In this document: positions 22,806-34,700 of the stretch, piece by piece
How the letters are laid out: each line of letters starts with the position of its first letter
Numbering within the stretch: position 1 is the first letter of the stretch
Assembly: GCA_037043455.1 (NCBI GenBank)
Contig: JAWPHD010011490.1
Coordinates: 19,454-83,453 of the forward strand
Reading direction: 5' to 3'
DNA: 64,000 bases
Origin: Cyrtodaria siliqua
Taxonomy: Eukaryota > Mollusca > Bivalvia > Adapedonta > Hiatellidae
Made by a program: the position numbers and the translations under genes
Notes under the pieces: model-generated
What the model was told of the DNA's origin: nothing
Databases searched by the model: none
What the model saw: the letters and a program-made list of their open reading frames with translations, nothing else

Positions 22806-23475
22806 GTAATTTAAATGGTCCACAAACAGTGTGACCAAAAACTAGTTTAAAAGGGCGATTCTTAGACTGACTCCCGAACAACGCAAAGCAGTAAGTGGAT
22901 ACCTGCATCCAAGTCTTTGTTAGGGTCAAAACAATATGACCTAAACTTGTTTTTCAGTGTCTGGTGAAATCTTTCTAGAGCACATTGACTCTCCGGATGA
23001 TAAGCCGAAGACAAACAGTTAAATGTCTAACTCATGAATGACCTGTTGAAATATTCCAGACATGAAATTTGACCCTTGATCATGTTGATCAGACTGGACA
23101 TATTTTGAAAAACTTGACCAGGGCCTTCACAATAGACTTTGACTAAATATTCCTAAGTGGAATAGCTTCAGGCAATCTCGTTGATGCACACATAATCGTC
23201 AACATATATTGATTACCAGACATGGTCTGAGGGTCCAACACAATCACGATTATTTTACTGAAAGGTTCGTCAAATGCTTGAATGGGTTGAATATGCGCTT
23301 TGGGAATCTTCTGATTGGGTTTTCCTACCGTTTGACATGTGTGATAAGACGTACATAATTTTGAAACATCCTTTTTGATATTGACGCCTAAATGACCCGA
23401 CAAAGGAGTTTCATGGGCCAAACATCAGCGGGAGCATCAGGTAGTCGCCATTTTCTCATCGGGATCCCATTTTTA
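22806..23475 (-). pseudogene. Integrase of the gypsy-type remnant
   Basis: The piece 23421-23143 starts AHETPLSGHLGVN, then CTSYHTCQTVGKPNQKIP: the H2C2 zinc-binding module. The catalytic core start follows (GNQYMLTIMCASTRLPEAIP). The piece 22929-22806 holds the late integrase segment FALFGSQSKNRPFKLVFGHT and GPFKLLKG, where the MITE interrupts it. The expected continuation (a degraded NLLQYMSDFRHKL) is at 22470-22395. The middle (about 23140-22930) is degraded. Integrase inserts cDNA into the host genome; this copy cannot. Confidence 0.85.
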
Positions 23476-24187
23476 GTAAAATAACAAACTGTGAACTGAC
23501 TTGTGAAGCTTCTTCTTCACTAACGGCCCTATCAAATAAGCTAAAAATCTCAGGATCGCTATGCTGATCACTTATAAGATGTGATCTCGATAGTTTGTCA
23601 TGATCTTTGTCATTCAAACTAATAGAAATAGAAAGATCTGGTAAGTGAATGTTATTTTCACCGTAGTCCGTCTGAGATTCATATGGTCTAATATCAAGAG
23701 ATTTGTTAACCTCTGTATTATAAGTCTGATCAATAAAAGTATCAGCCAAGTTAATGTCAGAAGAAAGATCATTCTCAATAACTCTTTTTGCCATAGCTTG
23801 AGTAACTGCACAAGCCGGATACAAATCGTGTATTTCCTGTCCAACTGGATCAGGGATTGATCCAAAGAACGTTTGACAGATACAAGTGGATTAACCACGA
23901 CCATATCTCCAGCTAGGTCATTGTCGAGTAACAAATGGACACCTTCAAATGGCAAGGAAGATCTTATTCCCACAGCCACATGTCTAGTAACAAAAGCTGA
24001 TGACATTAGTACCAGAATATGTCTTCTCAGAAAAAGGCAGGATATCTGCTAATAATATTGATTCAGAAGTCCTGTGTCTCGCAAAATCTTAATAGGGATA
24101 GGCTTGGTCGAATCACCAATTAGTGATATAGAACTTCCGGACATGAAAGATTCAAAAGTCTCCATAACAGAATCAGACGACTGCTTG
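23456..24187 (-). pseudogene. Protease and following linker of the gypsy-type remnant
   Basis: The reading ESFMSGSSISLIGDSTKPIP then ILRDTG (24140-24065) is the start of an aspartic protease with its DTG triad. A one-base shift right after DTG leads to SESILLADILP. A further piece has RSSLPFEGVHLLLDNDLAGD (near 23960-23900), typical of the end of this protease region. The open segment 23824-23456 (YPACAVTQAMAKR through SEEEASQVSSQF) is the linker preceding the H2C2 module of integrase. Confidence 0.8.
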
Positions 24188-24634
24188 CCGGTTCGTTTGA
24201 TCTCTTCCGGGAAGAGAAGTACCCAGTACATAATAGGATAGAAGAAGGCAGAGCACTGTTCTAATCAAACGTACACTGGAAGAGATAGACTATTTTGGAC
24301 TAATCAAACACGCATAATTCCAAAAGTAACAGCCGCTCTTGACCGAAAATTGATTTTGTAGAAGTATTGTTAAATGAGGACTAGAATTTTACTCTTTATC
24401 AATTTTAACTACAAAGGAACTATTCCTATAATAGCAGCTTTATATGCAGCAGTGTAAGTGCGAGTTGCAGTTGATTTTAATGGTCGCCGCCATCTTTGCT
24501 GCTTTCTTCTCGGAAGCTCTGCCGTATTTGCCGATTTGCAATAGGAAGAAATGGCAGAGCTCCCGAGAAGAGAAAGAGGTCCGAAACAAACAACCAGAAG
24601 AGTATCTTCTCTTCCGCCTTGCCAAACGAACCGG
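24188..24634. mobile_element. Foldback element inserted between gag and protease of the gypsy remnant
   Basis: CCGGTTCGTTTG at 24188-24199 has its complement CAAACGAACCGG at 24623-24634, and the arms continue inward around CTTCCGG..GAAGAGAAG. An internal hairpin (GAAGCTCTGCC near 24513 facing GGCAGAGCTC near 24552) is present. The gag-like frame ends just to the right and the protease frame begins just to the left, which supports insertion. It carries no recognised gene. Confidence 0.7.
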
Positions 24635-24699
24635 CTACTTTATGTATTGACCTAAAAAATTGCATTGCATTGTTTTCAGCACAAGACTGGGGTTTAGAC

Positions 24700-24990
24700 C
24701 TTAAAGAGGTGAAACTAGTAGGTTTTAACCCTTCTTTTTGTTGTTGCTTCCTTTTCCAAGTAAAACACTCAGAAATACGGTGACCTTTGTTTTTGCAATA
24801 ATTGCAAGTAATTTGAGATAAGGATTTTTGATCAGTATTCTCATTAGATGCTTGATGTTTAGAAGTACTAGTACTGAATGTACCAGACTGAGATTTAGAA
24901 GTACTGCAGTACGAGTGAGAGGGTTTCTTAAATGAAGAATGCTGCTGAGGGCTTGATTTTGGGCAAAAGAAACCTTGTGATTTAACACCT
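24700..24990 (-). pseudogene. Gag nucleocapsid with CCHC zinc knuckle
   Basis: One minus-strand frame reads a Ser/Lys/Gln-rich stretch, then ITCNYCKNKGHRISECFTW: a CX2CX4HX4C zinc knuckle (about 24825-24780), followed by KRKQQQKEG. This is the nucleic-acid-binding end of a retrotransposon Gag. It lies directly upstream of the protease piece, as expected, apart from the nested foldback element. The N-terminal part of Gag was not found. Confidence 0.75.
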
Positions 24991-25010
24991 CTCCCTCAGT
25001 CAGCTGTCAG

Positions 25011-25125
25011 TATCACCGCGATACTCAGTCACGTATCACCGCGATACTCAGTCACGCATCACCGCCATACTCAGTCACGCATCATCGGACACTTAGTCAC
25101 GCATCATCGCGTATACACTCATTAC
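25011..25125 (+). repeat. 23-bp tandem repeat (~5 units)
   Basis: Units of TATCACCGCGATACTCAGTC plus ACG at 25011, 25034, 25057 and 25080, then decaying. Located just upstream of the gypsy gag fragment. Confidence 0.85.
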
Positions 25126-25626
25126 ATTAAAAAAAAACTCAACATCTTTTATTTTCGATTGTTTCTAGTCTGCTGTTTGTTTGTTAATCAGGATTGTATT
25201 TTATGTTAGAACACAATTCTCATTGTCTCAAAGGTTAGCATGTAAACTATAATCCGTTATATATTGAGGATCTTAAACGAGTTCCCATTTCATATTAGAT
25301 TGATGAAACGAGTTATGAATTATTTATTGGCGAGTTATTGGAGAGCACTGTAATAACAACACATCAAAATATTTTTTAAACTTTAATAGATTTGGCAAAT
25401 ATTGGGCGTGGCATGGATTGAAAAACAAGCCCCAAGCATGGGGTCTAACAATTGGGCTGCCGGTAAGCACAAAAGACCATTATGGCAAGCCCTTACAGTA
25501 GAAAGCATTAAGCAATAACGCAGATTGAATATTACACTATTAAGGACATAAATACATGTGCACCAAATTAAATGTTCATTATGAAAGCAAATTTTCTGAT
25601 AAGCATTTAAGCAAGTGTTGAAAGCA
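25126..25626. other. Gene-free stretch with an inverted copy of a 31.5-kb sequence
   Basis: 25266-25325 (GGATCTTAAACGAGTTCCCA, then ATGAAACGAGTTATGAATT) is the reverse complement, with small changes, of 31487-31553. No gene seen. Confidence 0.55.
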
Positions 25627-25818
25627 CGGTTGATATTCAAGCATAATTACAAGTGCACCGAATTCAATCAATTCAAATGTTTTTTATCAATTCGTACGGA
25701 CAGCAAATTTGTATATAATTTATGTTTAGATTACAATTCAGTCTCTGGGTATACAGGAGCTGAATAAATTTAAACTGAATCATATATGTCCTTCCTTTCA
25801 CACCTTCGCTGCCCGTCA
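25627..25818 (+). repeat. ~190-bp repeat, copy 1
   Basis: Nearly identical to 26276-26466 (starts GGTTGATATTCAAGCATAAT, ends TTCGCTGCCCG). Its last ~60 bp (ATTCAGTCTCTGGGTATACA onward) is repeated once more at 25820-25880. Confidence 0.9.
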
Positions 25819-26146
25819 TTCAGTCTCTGGGTATACAGGAGCTGAATAAATTTAAACTGAAACTTATATGTCCTTCCTTTCACAAAACTTCCAGCAAGCA
25901 TGTAAATGTTCTTAATATCCATGCCACACCAGTAATGGTTGACTACGTAAGTGGATCCAGAGGAAGACATCAACTGAAAATATATAACTCAGAGAAAGCA
26001 ACATGATCTTGCAACATAAAATACTATCTTTTGAATATAAGTATTGATAAATAATGAAATTTCTTTAATGAACTTATCGTACTTATACAACTTCATAACA
26101 CTATTATCGATTGCAATCAATGATCCTGTGGGCTGGGAGGGAGGGA

Positions 26147-26275
26147 ATTGAAATTGTTAACATAAGCTAAAGCACAGTACCTCGATGTGAATCCAACATG
26201 ACGGTGTAGATCTACGAACACTGCCCCGTGAAATTTACTACCTAAGTTCAAAACGCTAATTTTGTGTCATCCAAT
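26147..26275 (+). repeat. ~128-bp repeat shared with 31316-31443
   Basis: Both copies contain AACATAAGCTAAAGCACAGT, ACGGTGTAGATCTACGAACA and AACGCTAATTTTGTGTCATC, in the same orientation and almost identical. Here it directly abuts copy 2 of the ~190-bp repeat. Confidence 0.9.
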
Positions 26276-26466
26276 ACGGTTGATATTCAAGCATAATTAC
26301 AAGTGCACCGAATTCAATCAATTCAAATGTTTTTTATCAATTCGTACGGACAGCAAATTTGTATATAATTTATGTTTAGATTACAATTCAGTCTCTGGGT
26401 ATACAGGAGCTGAATAAATTTAAACTGAAACTTATATGTTCTTCCTTTCACACCTTCGCTGCCCGC
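26276..26466 (+). repeat. ~190-bp repeat, copy 2
   Basis: Partner of 25627-25818, with only a handful of differences by eye. Confidence 0.9.
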
Positions 26467-26470
26467 CATA

Positions 26471-26524
26471 TGGATGGGCGCCCGGACACTCCAAGTCATA
26501 GAGTAGAGTGTCCAGGCACCCATC
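26471..26524. repeat. Hairpin with 20-bp arms
   Basis: GGATGGGCGCCCGGACACTC faces GAGTGTCCAGGCACCCATCC across a ~13-bp loop. It has two mismatches and a GC-rich stem in AT-rich surroundings. Confidence 0.8.
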
Positions 26525-26679
26525 CACCGCCAAATATAGGGGAAACATTTTTGGCAGCAGCGAAGAGTGTGTATCAAAAACAAAATATCCGAATGCCACG
26601 CCCAAAACAGAAACGGTACCAAAAAAAATATCTATTTTCTCATCACTGCCTACTTTAAATGAAGCATTAAAATCCAGCC

Positions 26680-26866
26680 GCTAACTGGTTAAGAAACTAG
26701 TTGTTCCCCACATTTGATAAATGAACACCATCCTGTTCAAGACAGGTATCATCAGCCGGAACGTTTGGGTATGCTAACTGGTTTAAGAAACAAAGTGTTC
26801 CCCACAGTTAATTATGAACACCATCCTGTTCAAGACAGGTATCATCAGCCTGAATGTCTGGGTATA
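26680..26866 (+). repeat. 93-bp tandem duplication
   Basis: Units start GCTAACTGGTT at 26680 and 26773. Each includes CCATCCTGTTCAAGACAGGT, in which CCTGT and ACAGG can pair. Confidence 0.85.
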
Positions 26867-29734
26867 GCAAATAAAGGCCCCCAATATATATTATCGCCTT
26901 AGCAGCGTAACTGTTTAGCCGCTTTCTGGCCCTTGTACTTGCTAAAGGATTGATAGAATAACGCCATGAAAGCCGAGAAAGTATTTAAGAACAAACAACG
27001 ACCACATCTAAAAAACGTTAATGGGTATTTCCCTCAATCATTTCTCCACGACCACATGAGTTGATGCATCAGATATTGGCAAAATAAATAAATGTCAGTA
27101 AATTATCAAGTATGTAAAGGTTGGAGGATGATTTAACTGTAATGTGTGTCTCGAAAAACAAACTGACTGTTAAACGTACCTAAATTAGCATCAGGAATAT
27201 CGATCTTAAGCGGTTAAATAATATGAAGAGTAACATATACATGATACTCAGTTGCAGACTTAGAACTCTGAATGGTTTCTGATAAAGCATGTATCTTTCC
27301 TACTGTTTCGCGTGCCATGGTTATTTTCATTTCATACAGCAAACAACTGATATACATTTGTTTGTGTACAATATGCACATTGTCTTAAGTGTATTAACTT
27401 TTGTCTCCTGGATAATCAAGTTTATTTCTATTGTAAACATGACTTTAACTGCTTTTTTACCTTTGACCTACGATCGATTTTAGACTTGTGTAAGCAATCA
27501 TCATCATCAAGCGCCGAAGTAATTGATGAACAGTAATTCAATCAATAGGTACATGAACTACAACTATCTAAAGGCTAAACCATCTAACACTCCGACAACA
27601 ATACACGAAGAACATGTATCCGTTTCAAGTGAACTAGCCCGCATTAAAAAGGTTAGCCACACAACTGTGTAAACTCCCTGTAACTAATACATAAAGATGT
27701 CATCGTGATGCTGACAATTGGAATGACATTTGTCTCATTTATCATCTTCTTGTATGACAACCTAAGTTAAAGTTGGTGACTTGGAGGAAATGTGTTATTA
27801 TAGTACAATTTGCAACCTGCCCAGGATCTATTGTGCATATACCTTTTGGACGCCATGTTGTTTATATAACTTTGACTATGACTATTGACTAAAAACCCCA
27901 GAGCTACACACACACACACGCACAAACTGCATTGTGGAACCCTGCAGAGAAGTTGTTATTTTGAATAGACACAGCACAAAAGTGGTTTTATAATTTAGTG
28001 ACCATGCACATAACTGGTTTAAAGTGCGGTGTGTTGACTAGGGACAAGCCGAAAAGGAACAGATAACTAAATTTCAATGAACCCCTGGCAAAAATACCTA
28101 GTGCAGGATAAATAAAACCTCAACGATCTAATGGATTGGCCCAACAATAAACCAATGATCAAATGGAATAGCCTTAAAATGAGGCATTATGATAAGTATG
28201 CAACCATTTGCCATGTCTTGAATATGTTCACCACTGATGAAGCACTGATAAGGCACTGTCGATGCATTAAATATGAATGTATTAAACATTGTAGGGATAT
28301 ATTTCCAAACTCTACACTACAAAGTTTCGAAATTCACAAAGCTGCTATGAGTAAGAAGTAAAAAGTGGAACTTTACATACAATACCAACACTGGAGGAAT
28401 ATATGACCTGTTCCACACATTGCATCCGATACCGACATAGAAAATTTTGACTGGTGTTAAGTCAACTTGATGGTTACACGAACTGAAAAATAAGGCAAAA
28501 TGTCCTAAAGATTAAAACAAAATAAGCCTTGAAAGATGTGATAGAGATCCAATTAAAATTAGGCAGCATCAGCAACAGCGTCAGTATAAAACAACAGCCA
28601 CTGTAATGAAAACATTATTGTACGCAAACTGATATGTCAAGTTGATCGCTAGACGATAAGCATGGAATGTTTTATAATCAGTTAATTTAGAAGAACGGCA
28701 AGTACAATTGAGGCATGAATAATTTTTAACTGTTAAACAGTATTAATACAAATTAAAATAATGCCATATCCGACACAATACTTCCGCACCATCTTAGACG
28801 CACGTTCGGACGGTATGACGTCACCTACCGCTCTGGGACATGAATATTCGGTGCCTCCATTGGCAGACCAACAACTTACAGCCAACAGCAGCAAGGTAAA
28901 ATTAGGTGAAATGAACAACTGGTGAGACGTACTTATCAGCAGTAAGAAAACATATTACCTAAACACTCCAATTACATGGTAAGCATCATAAAACACAATT
29001 ACACGAACAGCCTTGGAGTTAAATAATAGCAGCAGAAGCTTAAACAACGCTGATTACAAACAGGATAATGATTACTTGGAGACCATTTTAAACTTCCTAG
29101 TTTTTAAACTTTCTAGTGTGAACTGTTTGCAGTAACAATGTGTAACAAAAAGGAAAGGTGTGAAACAATCTACAGCCATACATCACTTACCCACATCTCC
29201 AATGAATATGCAATTTGCATTTGCAGACTTCTGGTGTAAAATATGATATTTGGAGTGGTTTGCATTATACAACAGCTGGAAGTGGTGTAAAAAATTATAC
29301 CATAAAAAACAAAACATATCTAGCCAATTATTTATGTTTTTTTTTTTATTAGTATTATATATGCCCCAACTGACTAACCCACTGACTTTAAACCCATAAT
29401 AAAGTGTATAAAAACGAGTCCTGTTTCCGTAGGCATCTGTAACATCTGTTCCTCTAGCTGCCTAACATCTTTGTACGGCCAGTACGACCTCTTCTGCAAT
29501 CAAGCGAGCCACCAAACGATCTGTGACATAACTGACTTGCTGAACGATATGTCTTTACACCGGGAGACAGTACATGCAACCGCTGACTTTTCCCGGCAGA
29601 GCTGGCTCGCACCATCGAACTCGCTCGCTTTCCACGACGCATTATCCAGTGTGAATATGAAAACAAAATCAACGTACATTGTATAAACTGAGAAAATAAA
29701 ATCCTATTCGAAATATTAATACCAACTAACTGGA
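26867..29734. other. Gene-free stretch
   Basis: About 2.9 kb without a recognisable gene. Short frames at 28131-28361 (+) and around 29454-29686 (both strands) start with Met but show no domain. A small CA-repeat is at 27907-27925. Exons of an unseen gene cannot be excluded. Confidence 0.4.
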
Positions 29735-29866
29735 ATAATTTTTTTTTATTTTTTTTTTATTTTTTTATTTTTTTATTTTTTTATTTTTTATTTTTATTTT
29801 TATTTTTTATTTTTTTATTTTTTTTTTATATTTTTTTTATATATTTATAATTATTACGATTATTAT

Positions 29867-29895
<29 letters not shown>
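29735..29895. repeat. T-rich low-complexity tract and TA microsatellite
   Basis: Runs of T broken by single A, then (TA)n at about 29868-29892. Confidence 0.95.
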
Positions 29896-29898
<3 letters not shown>

Positions 29899-29978
29899 TT
29901 CATCATTGTTATTAGCCCACTATCATTATAAAATTATTTATTTATTAAGCTATGCCGTAAACATTTTCAGTTAGAATG

Positions 29979-30545
29979 CAGGGGCGAATCCAGGATTTCA
30001 GCTTAGTGGGGGCGTAAGATTTTGGTAAGTTTTCGGGTACGTCTATAGCCTTATACAACGGATGCGATAGTGCATTGCTAGGATAAAACAGTCCGTTTTC
30101 AAACAAAAGGATTTGACAAAGTGTTAATTAAACAACTCATTAGCCATTATGCGTTGAGCGAGCGAAGCGAGAGAGAACATTTTTATTTTATTTTTTTATT
30201 ATTTATTTTTTACTGAGGGCGTGCAACGAAATTGTTTGATATTTTATATGCAGTAACATGGACATACATGTATGAATAAAAAAGGGGCGTTCTCAAACAA
30301 AAGGATTTAACAGTGTGTTAATTAAACCACTCATTAGCAAATTATGCGTCGAGCGAGCGAAGCGAGCAAGAACATTTTTTTCACTAAGGGCGTGCATCGT
30401 AATTGTTTGATATTTTATCTACAGTAACATGGACATACATCCTTTGATATTTGATCTACAGTAACATGGACATACATGTCTGATCCGGATTTTTTAGGGG
30501 GCGCGCACCAGGATGGTGCGCCCCCACCCCCGGTATCCGCTAGTG
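29979..30545. mobile_element. Non-autonomous element with internal duplication
   Basis: The left end, CAGGGGCGAATCCAGGATT, imperfectly mirrors the right end (CCGGTATCCGCTAGTGG). Inside, a ~95-bp segment with GAGCGAGCGAAGCGAG occurs twice (30089-30183 and 30285-30380), and ACAGTAACATGGACATACAT occurs three times. Near the right end GGGCGCGCACCA and TGGTGCGCCC form a hairpin. Non-coding. It resembles MITE-like elements widespread in animal genomes; the superfamily is unknown. Confidence 0.65.
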
Positions 30546-31315
30546 GAATGTACCAAACCGCATTATTCTTGAAACACACTCAAATACCACTCATTGTTCT
30601 ATCAACTACTGACCCAGTTAACTTGAAAATAAATGCAGTATAGGCTGTAGCCAGTATGCAAAATGTTGCTGGTAGATAATAGTTGCATTATTACACTTTA
30701 AAACTGCGACAGGCTCTGCAGTGAAGTAAAGGGACATTCCACTTTGGAATTGAGGGTCGCAGGTGGAGTAGTTTCGCCCAAAACCTCGCTTAAAACGAAC
30801 GCTTTAAAAAAAAAAGCAAGCAAAAAACGAAGTTATAAACGTTTAGACTCTATTTAAATTCGTCAACGTCGACGTCACACATAAACCCGCAATATGAGAG
30901 TAATATTAATCAACGTTTACCTACTCCCTGGCATGACGTCATTCATAAACCACGCAGTATATTTAGGGCAAAACTAATCGCGTGGGAAACCCCACATTTC
31001 GGGAATATTAATTAAATAATATACGAGAACGTTGTTATTTATTTACAGTTATATCAATTAGCAAAGGAATCGCACATAATAGAAACAAAGAAAGAGACGA
31101 AATAAAGCTTACGTTAATTGAAAGAAAAATTGTTCTGACTAGAATCAAAATGGCCGACCTAGTAAGGTGAAATAGGAGACTATATTTACATCGACCAACA
31201 ACGTATATACTGTATGACTAAAATAAAACGAATACAACCTAATCGAAGATAAAATCATGAGCAACAGGAATATGACAAAAAGAATTGATAGATCATGCGA
31301 GTATGATTTCAATGA
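30546..31315. other. Gene-free stretch
   Basis: No gene recognised. AAAATGGCCGACC at 31148 is a start-codon-like context, but only six codons follow on the plus strand. Confidence 0.45.
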
Positions 31316-31443
31316 ATTTAAATTGTTAACATAAGCTAAAGCACAGTACCTCGATGTGAATCCAACATGACGGTGTAGATCTACGAACACTGCCCCGTGA
31401 AATTTACTCCCTAAGTTCAAAACGCTAATTTTGTGTCATCCAA
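31316..31443 (+). repeat. ~128-bp repeat, second copy
   Basis: Partner of 26147-26275, almost identical. It is followed by sequence (31487-31553) whose inverted relative is at 25266-25325. Confidence 0.9.
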
Positions 31444-33312
31444 CAACCGTTGACTATAACAGATATTATAGTCAGTATTAATTCATAACGAGTTAATTCA
31501 TAACGAGTTTCATACATCTTATATGGAATGGGAACGAGTTTAAGATCCTTTTTATGACATAACATTGCAATCAAATTAGTACAAAAAAAATCAGATGGAC
31601 ATAGAACCGCCACGATGTCAGACATACTTTAGCGCCAAAACGTCATAAAATATGTGACGTCGTAACGTCGCGTTTCACACATAACGTTGCGTATAAAAGT
31701 GTTCGTGTTTTACCTCTTTACAAAAAAAAATGTTTACGCCAACCTTTTAACAAACCAACAAAAATGTTTTGCATAACGTGCATTATTTTTACAAGCTGTC
31801 ACACATAATAAGCTTATGACTCAGATCTGGGTGAATTTGTAATAAATAAAATAGCTTCAGTTAATAAACTTGCGTAGTGTTACAGGTTGTATTACACGTG
31901 TGTCATACACTAGTAGAACATTAAATGGTTGCTCGACACTGCTAACAAGGGACGTTATGTGATAAAAGATTTTCTCTACCTCTTTCAGTTAAAACACATT
32001 TTGCACGATGACTTCAATTCCACTCTAGAAATTAAAAAAATACTAAGTGCTGCGTTTTCAAATGTACTGAGTGTACCTTAAACCATAGACCAGATTTCTG
32101 TCCGTTTGAAATATGTATAACGATAACATGGGTGTTAGGTAATTGTCTTAACCATGTTTATACCATAGACATTATTTTATTAGATGCATTATGGTTATTT
32201 GTTCGCGAAGTCTCTCTGATGTAAACATGTTCTATTGCCAAATATACAGATGAGTCGGGCAACAAGTTCTTACAACAATAGTTAAGGCCATTCCCTACAT
32301 TATACTTATCGACAATGCACATAATATGTTATACGTGTGTAATTTCTATTTTGTTAAAGAATATGTTATCATACTGCTGAATATTTCATTTGTAAATAAA
32401 AACAACAACAAAAAAACAACAATTATATTTAAACGGAAACACATGAAAATAACATTAAATAAAATAAGATATTTTCATGAAAAACAGAAATAAAAATAAA
32501 TCGAATTTTATACAATAAAAAAGTCTCTCTGAAAAGCTATTTCTTATCTAATTTGCCTATCCTCAAGAGTTGATTATATGGAGACTACGTGAATGAACAT
32601 TCAAGGCCAAATCTGGTTTTAGAACCTTATCACCTGCAGAACTGCAGAATCGCTGCAAATTATATTGTAAACACTCCATTGCCGCTGAAGCCGGTGGCAT
32701 TGTTTTCTGCCTCCACTCAAGTAACACATAAAACAATACATGATGGACCTTTAATGAACCGTATGATGGCAAACCTTACATAATACAAATGAATTAGGCT
32801 TCCCACCTCTGCCTGGATAAGCAGTGACCCCGAATTGATGTAGGTAGTCCAGATTGGTATCAATCAAATTTATATATAAGCCGTTTTACAAAAAATCAAG
32901 AAATATATTGTGCCAGCTTGTAGACAAAAGGGACCATTTCCAGAATTTACGCATGTGTGAGAAACCCTTACTGCCATACGTACGCAATATATGTGGGAAA
33001 AGTCTCGCAGAAAACACGGAGATGCACATTCTGTATTTCAGGCCTTTATGTTTATCCTGTGAATTTCCCAAAGATTGAAATAGGTATTTGACGTACATTT
33101 ATGAACAACTGGCCATGCACGCGTATTATTAAATAAGTACAAACGTTTATTTGTTTAATACACATAAACAAACAAATTAATATGTAGGATTGTGTTGTCT
33201 GTGGAAAATAATATGTAAGTATATATGCATGTAGAAACTTACATTAAACTGTTTAAATGTTCAGTTCTGTGTATTATGTTAAGTCTCATTTCTAGCAGAA
33301 ACAAGTACTACG
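31444..33312. other. Gene-free stretch
   Basis: AT-rich. Frames at 32563-32783 (both strands) and 32854-33098 (both strands) have no recognisable domain. Confidence 0.4.
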
Positions 33313-33866
33313 GGTTTGAGGCGGTTGTTTCAACCAAAGGTCTTTTGGACGTTTTAGACAAAATACATCTCGTACCTAAATAAGAGGTATATCAGTGAAA
33401 CAAACATTTATAGTGGAAAATAAAAATACATAACATTTTAAAATCGGTTGAGAAATAAAAATTGCATGTGCGAAAGCTGTTTTTGATGGGTCATTTTCAA
33501 TACAAAATTCTGCTGCATGAACACTTTGAAAAAATATTTTGATCAGAATTTTTATCCACAAATGGTTTTAAATTGTTGAATATTAGTAAATTAAGACACC
33601 TACCTTGAAAGTTTTATAGCAAAATATATAAGATTGACATTTCTTAATTTGCTGCTGTCCCACCAGCAAGGATTTTGCATAGGAAAAGCCCCATCAAAAA
33701 TCATTTGGCTCTAAAATATTTATTTCTCAACCGATTTTTAAAAGTAAAGTAGTTTTATTTACCACCAAAAATGCCAGTTCTAATGATATATAACTGATTG
33801 TACGTATTATTTAAATTGCTTAAGATATTGCAGAAAAACCTTTGGCTGAAACAAGCGCCCCAAACA
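33313..33866. mobile_element. Foldback/MITE element, ~554 bp
   Basis: The ends are imperfect inverted repeats of 28 bp: GTTTGAGGCGGTTGTTTCAA at 33313 and, on the opposite strand, GTTTGGGGCGCTTGTTTCAG ending at 33865. Inner pairs also match: ATCGGTTGAGAAATAAA (33445) with TTTATTTCTCAACCGAT (33718), and TTTTTGATGGG with CCCATCAAAAA. The whole sequence can therefore fold back on itself. Non-coding. Confidence 0.8.
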
Positions 33867-34611
33867 ATAGGGCTTTGAGGGATAATTCATACAATCACAC
33901 AGTCCAGTACGTTTAACCGGATTGTTCATGATCGGTGTTTCCACTGTTGTTTTGTGACGGGGCAACTGTTATAGACAAAACTCCCCAAAACAGATGTGCA
34001 GGACTAGCGACACACATTTACATGCATATATAAAATCATTTTTGTTCTGAAATACAAACATGAAAACTAACATTAACATAAATAGTTTTGCGAGTGTATC
34101 GGGTCACTCTCTATTGCTCACATTGTCCACATTTAAGAATATCACATCATATTGAATCAGAAAAAAAAATGAAAGCATATAAAAAACACAAGAGGCACAT
34201 AAGTATAAATGCCATTAAGTCTACATTTGTTCATAAAGCTGCTGTCATGTTTTTCCTATTATTCCATTAATATTCATATTTATAAATATTTCATATATGA
34301 CCAGTTAGAACTATTATGTCACAGCTCTCAAAATGGCGACTTTCTCTCAAAATGGCGACTTTCATAACCGTTTCAACAGAACCTTCAAATTATCATATCG
34401 TTTTTGTCATCCAAATTTGATAATGCTTTCACCCTTTTCCATTTTTTCAGAACTCTCAAAAATAAGGATAGAATGTCAGTGTTATTATATTCCCTTTAAC
34501 TTACAGACGTTACGGACGACTTGATATTTATTTGTGAAATCGGGGGTATAACAATAATTATAAACATGTATAAAGATGAATATAGGGCAAGATATAAAAG
34601 CACAAACATAT
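33867..34611. other. Gene-free stretch
   Basis: No gene recognised. Two tandem copies of TCTCAAAATGGCGACTTT lie at 34326-34361. Confidence 0.45.
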
Positions 34612-34700
34612 ACGAGTTGAAAATTGGACTTCTGCCTTGGAACGGCCAGTAACAAAAAGGGCCTCTTGGGGTTTCAACCAGGTTCTAGGGTGCATCAAAA
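34612..34700 (-). mobile_element. Diverged Penelope-like 3' UTR fragment
   Basis: CTGCCTTGGAACGGCCAGT, then GGTTCTAGGGTGCATCAAA match 10025-10095 of the large element, with many substitutions. Confidence 0.7.

Larger units (their letters stand above)
21690..24990 (-). mobile_element. Gmr1-like Ty3/gypsy remnant (integrase before RT)
   Basis: Read on the minus strand from high to low coordinates, the pieces are: gag with a CCHC knuckle (~24835-24780); protease with RDTG (~24070); an inter-domain region; integrase (23475-22806, resuming 22470-22395); the tail of RT (~22395-22070); and RNase H (22025-21690). Standard Ty3/gypsy elements have integrase last. This order, with integrase between protease and RT, is characteristic of the Gmr1 group, first described from fish. 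The RT core is deleted, joining the end of integrase to the RT tail near 22395. Two foldback elements (22475-22801 and 24188-24634) are nested inside. Stops and frameshifts are frequent, and no LTR was identified. It is inactive. Confidence 0.85.

Noticed and set aside
26719..26866. Hammerhead ribozyme (CTGATGA on the minus strand followed by a hairpin, twice)
   Set aside because: The required GAAA after stem II is missing (ATGG instead) in both copies.
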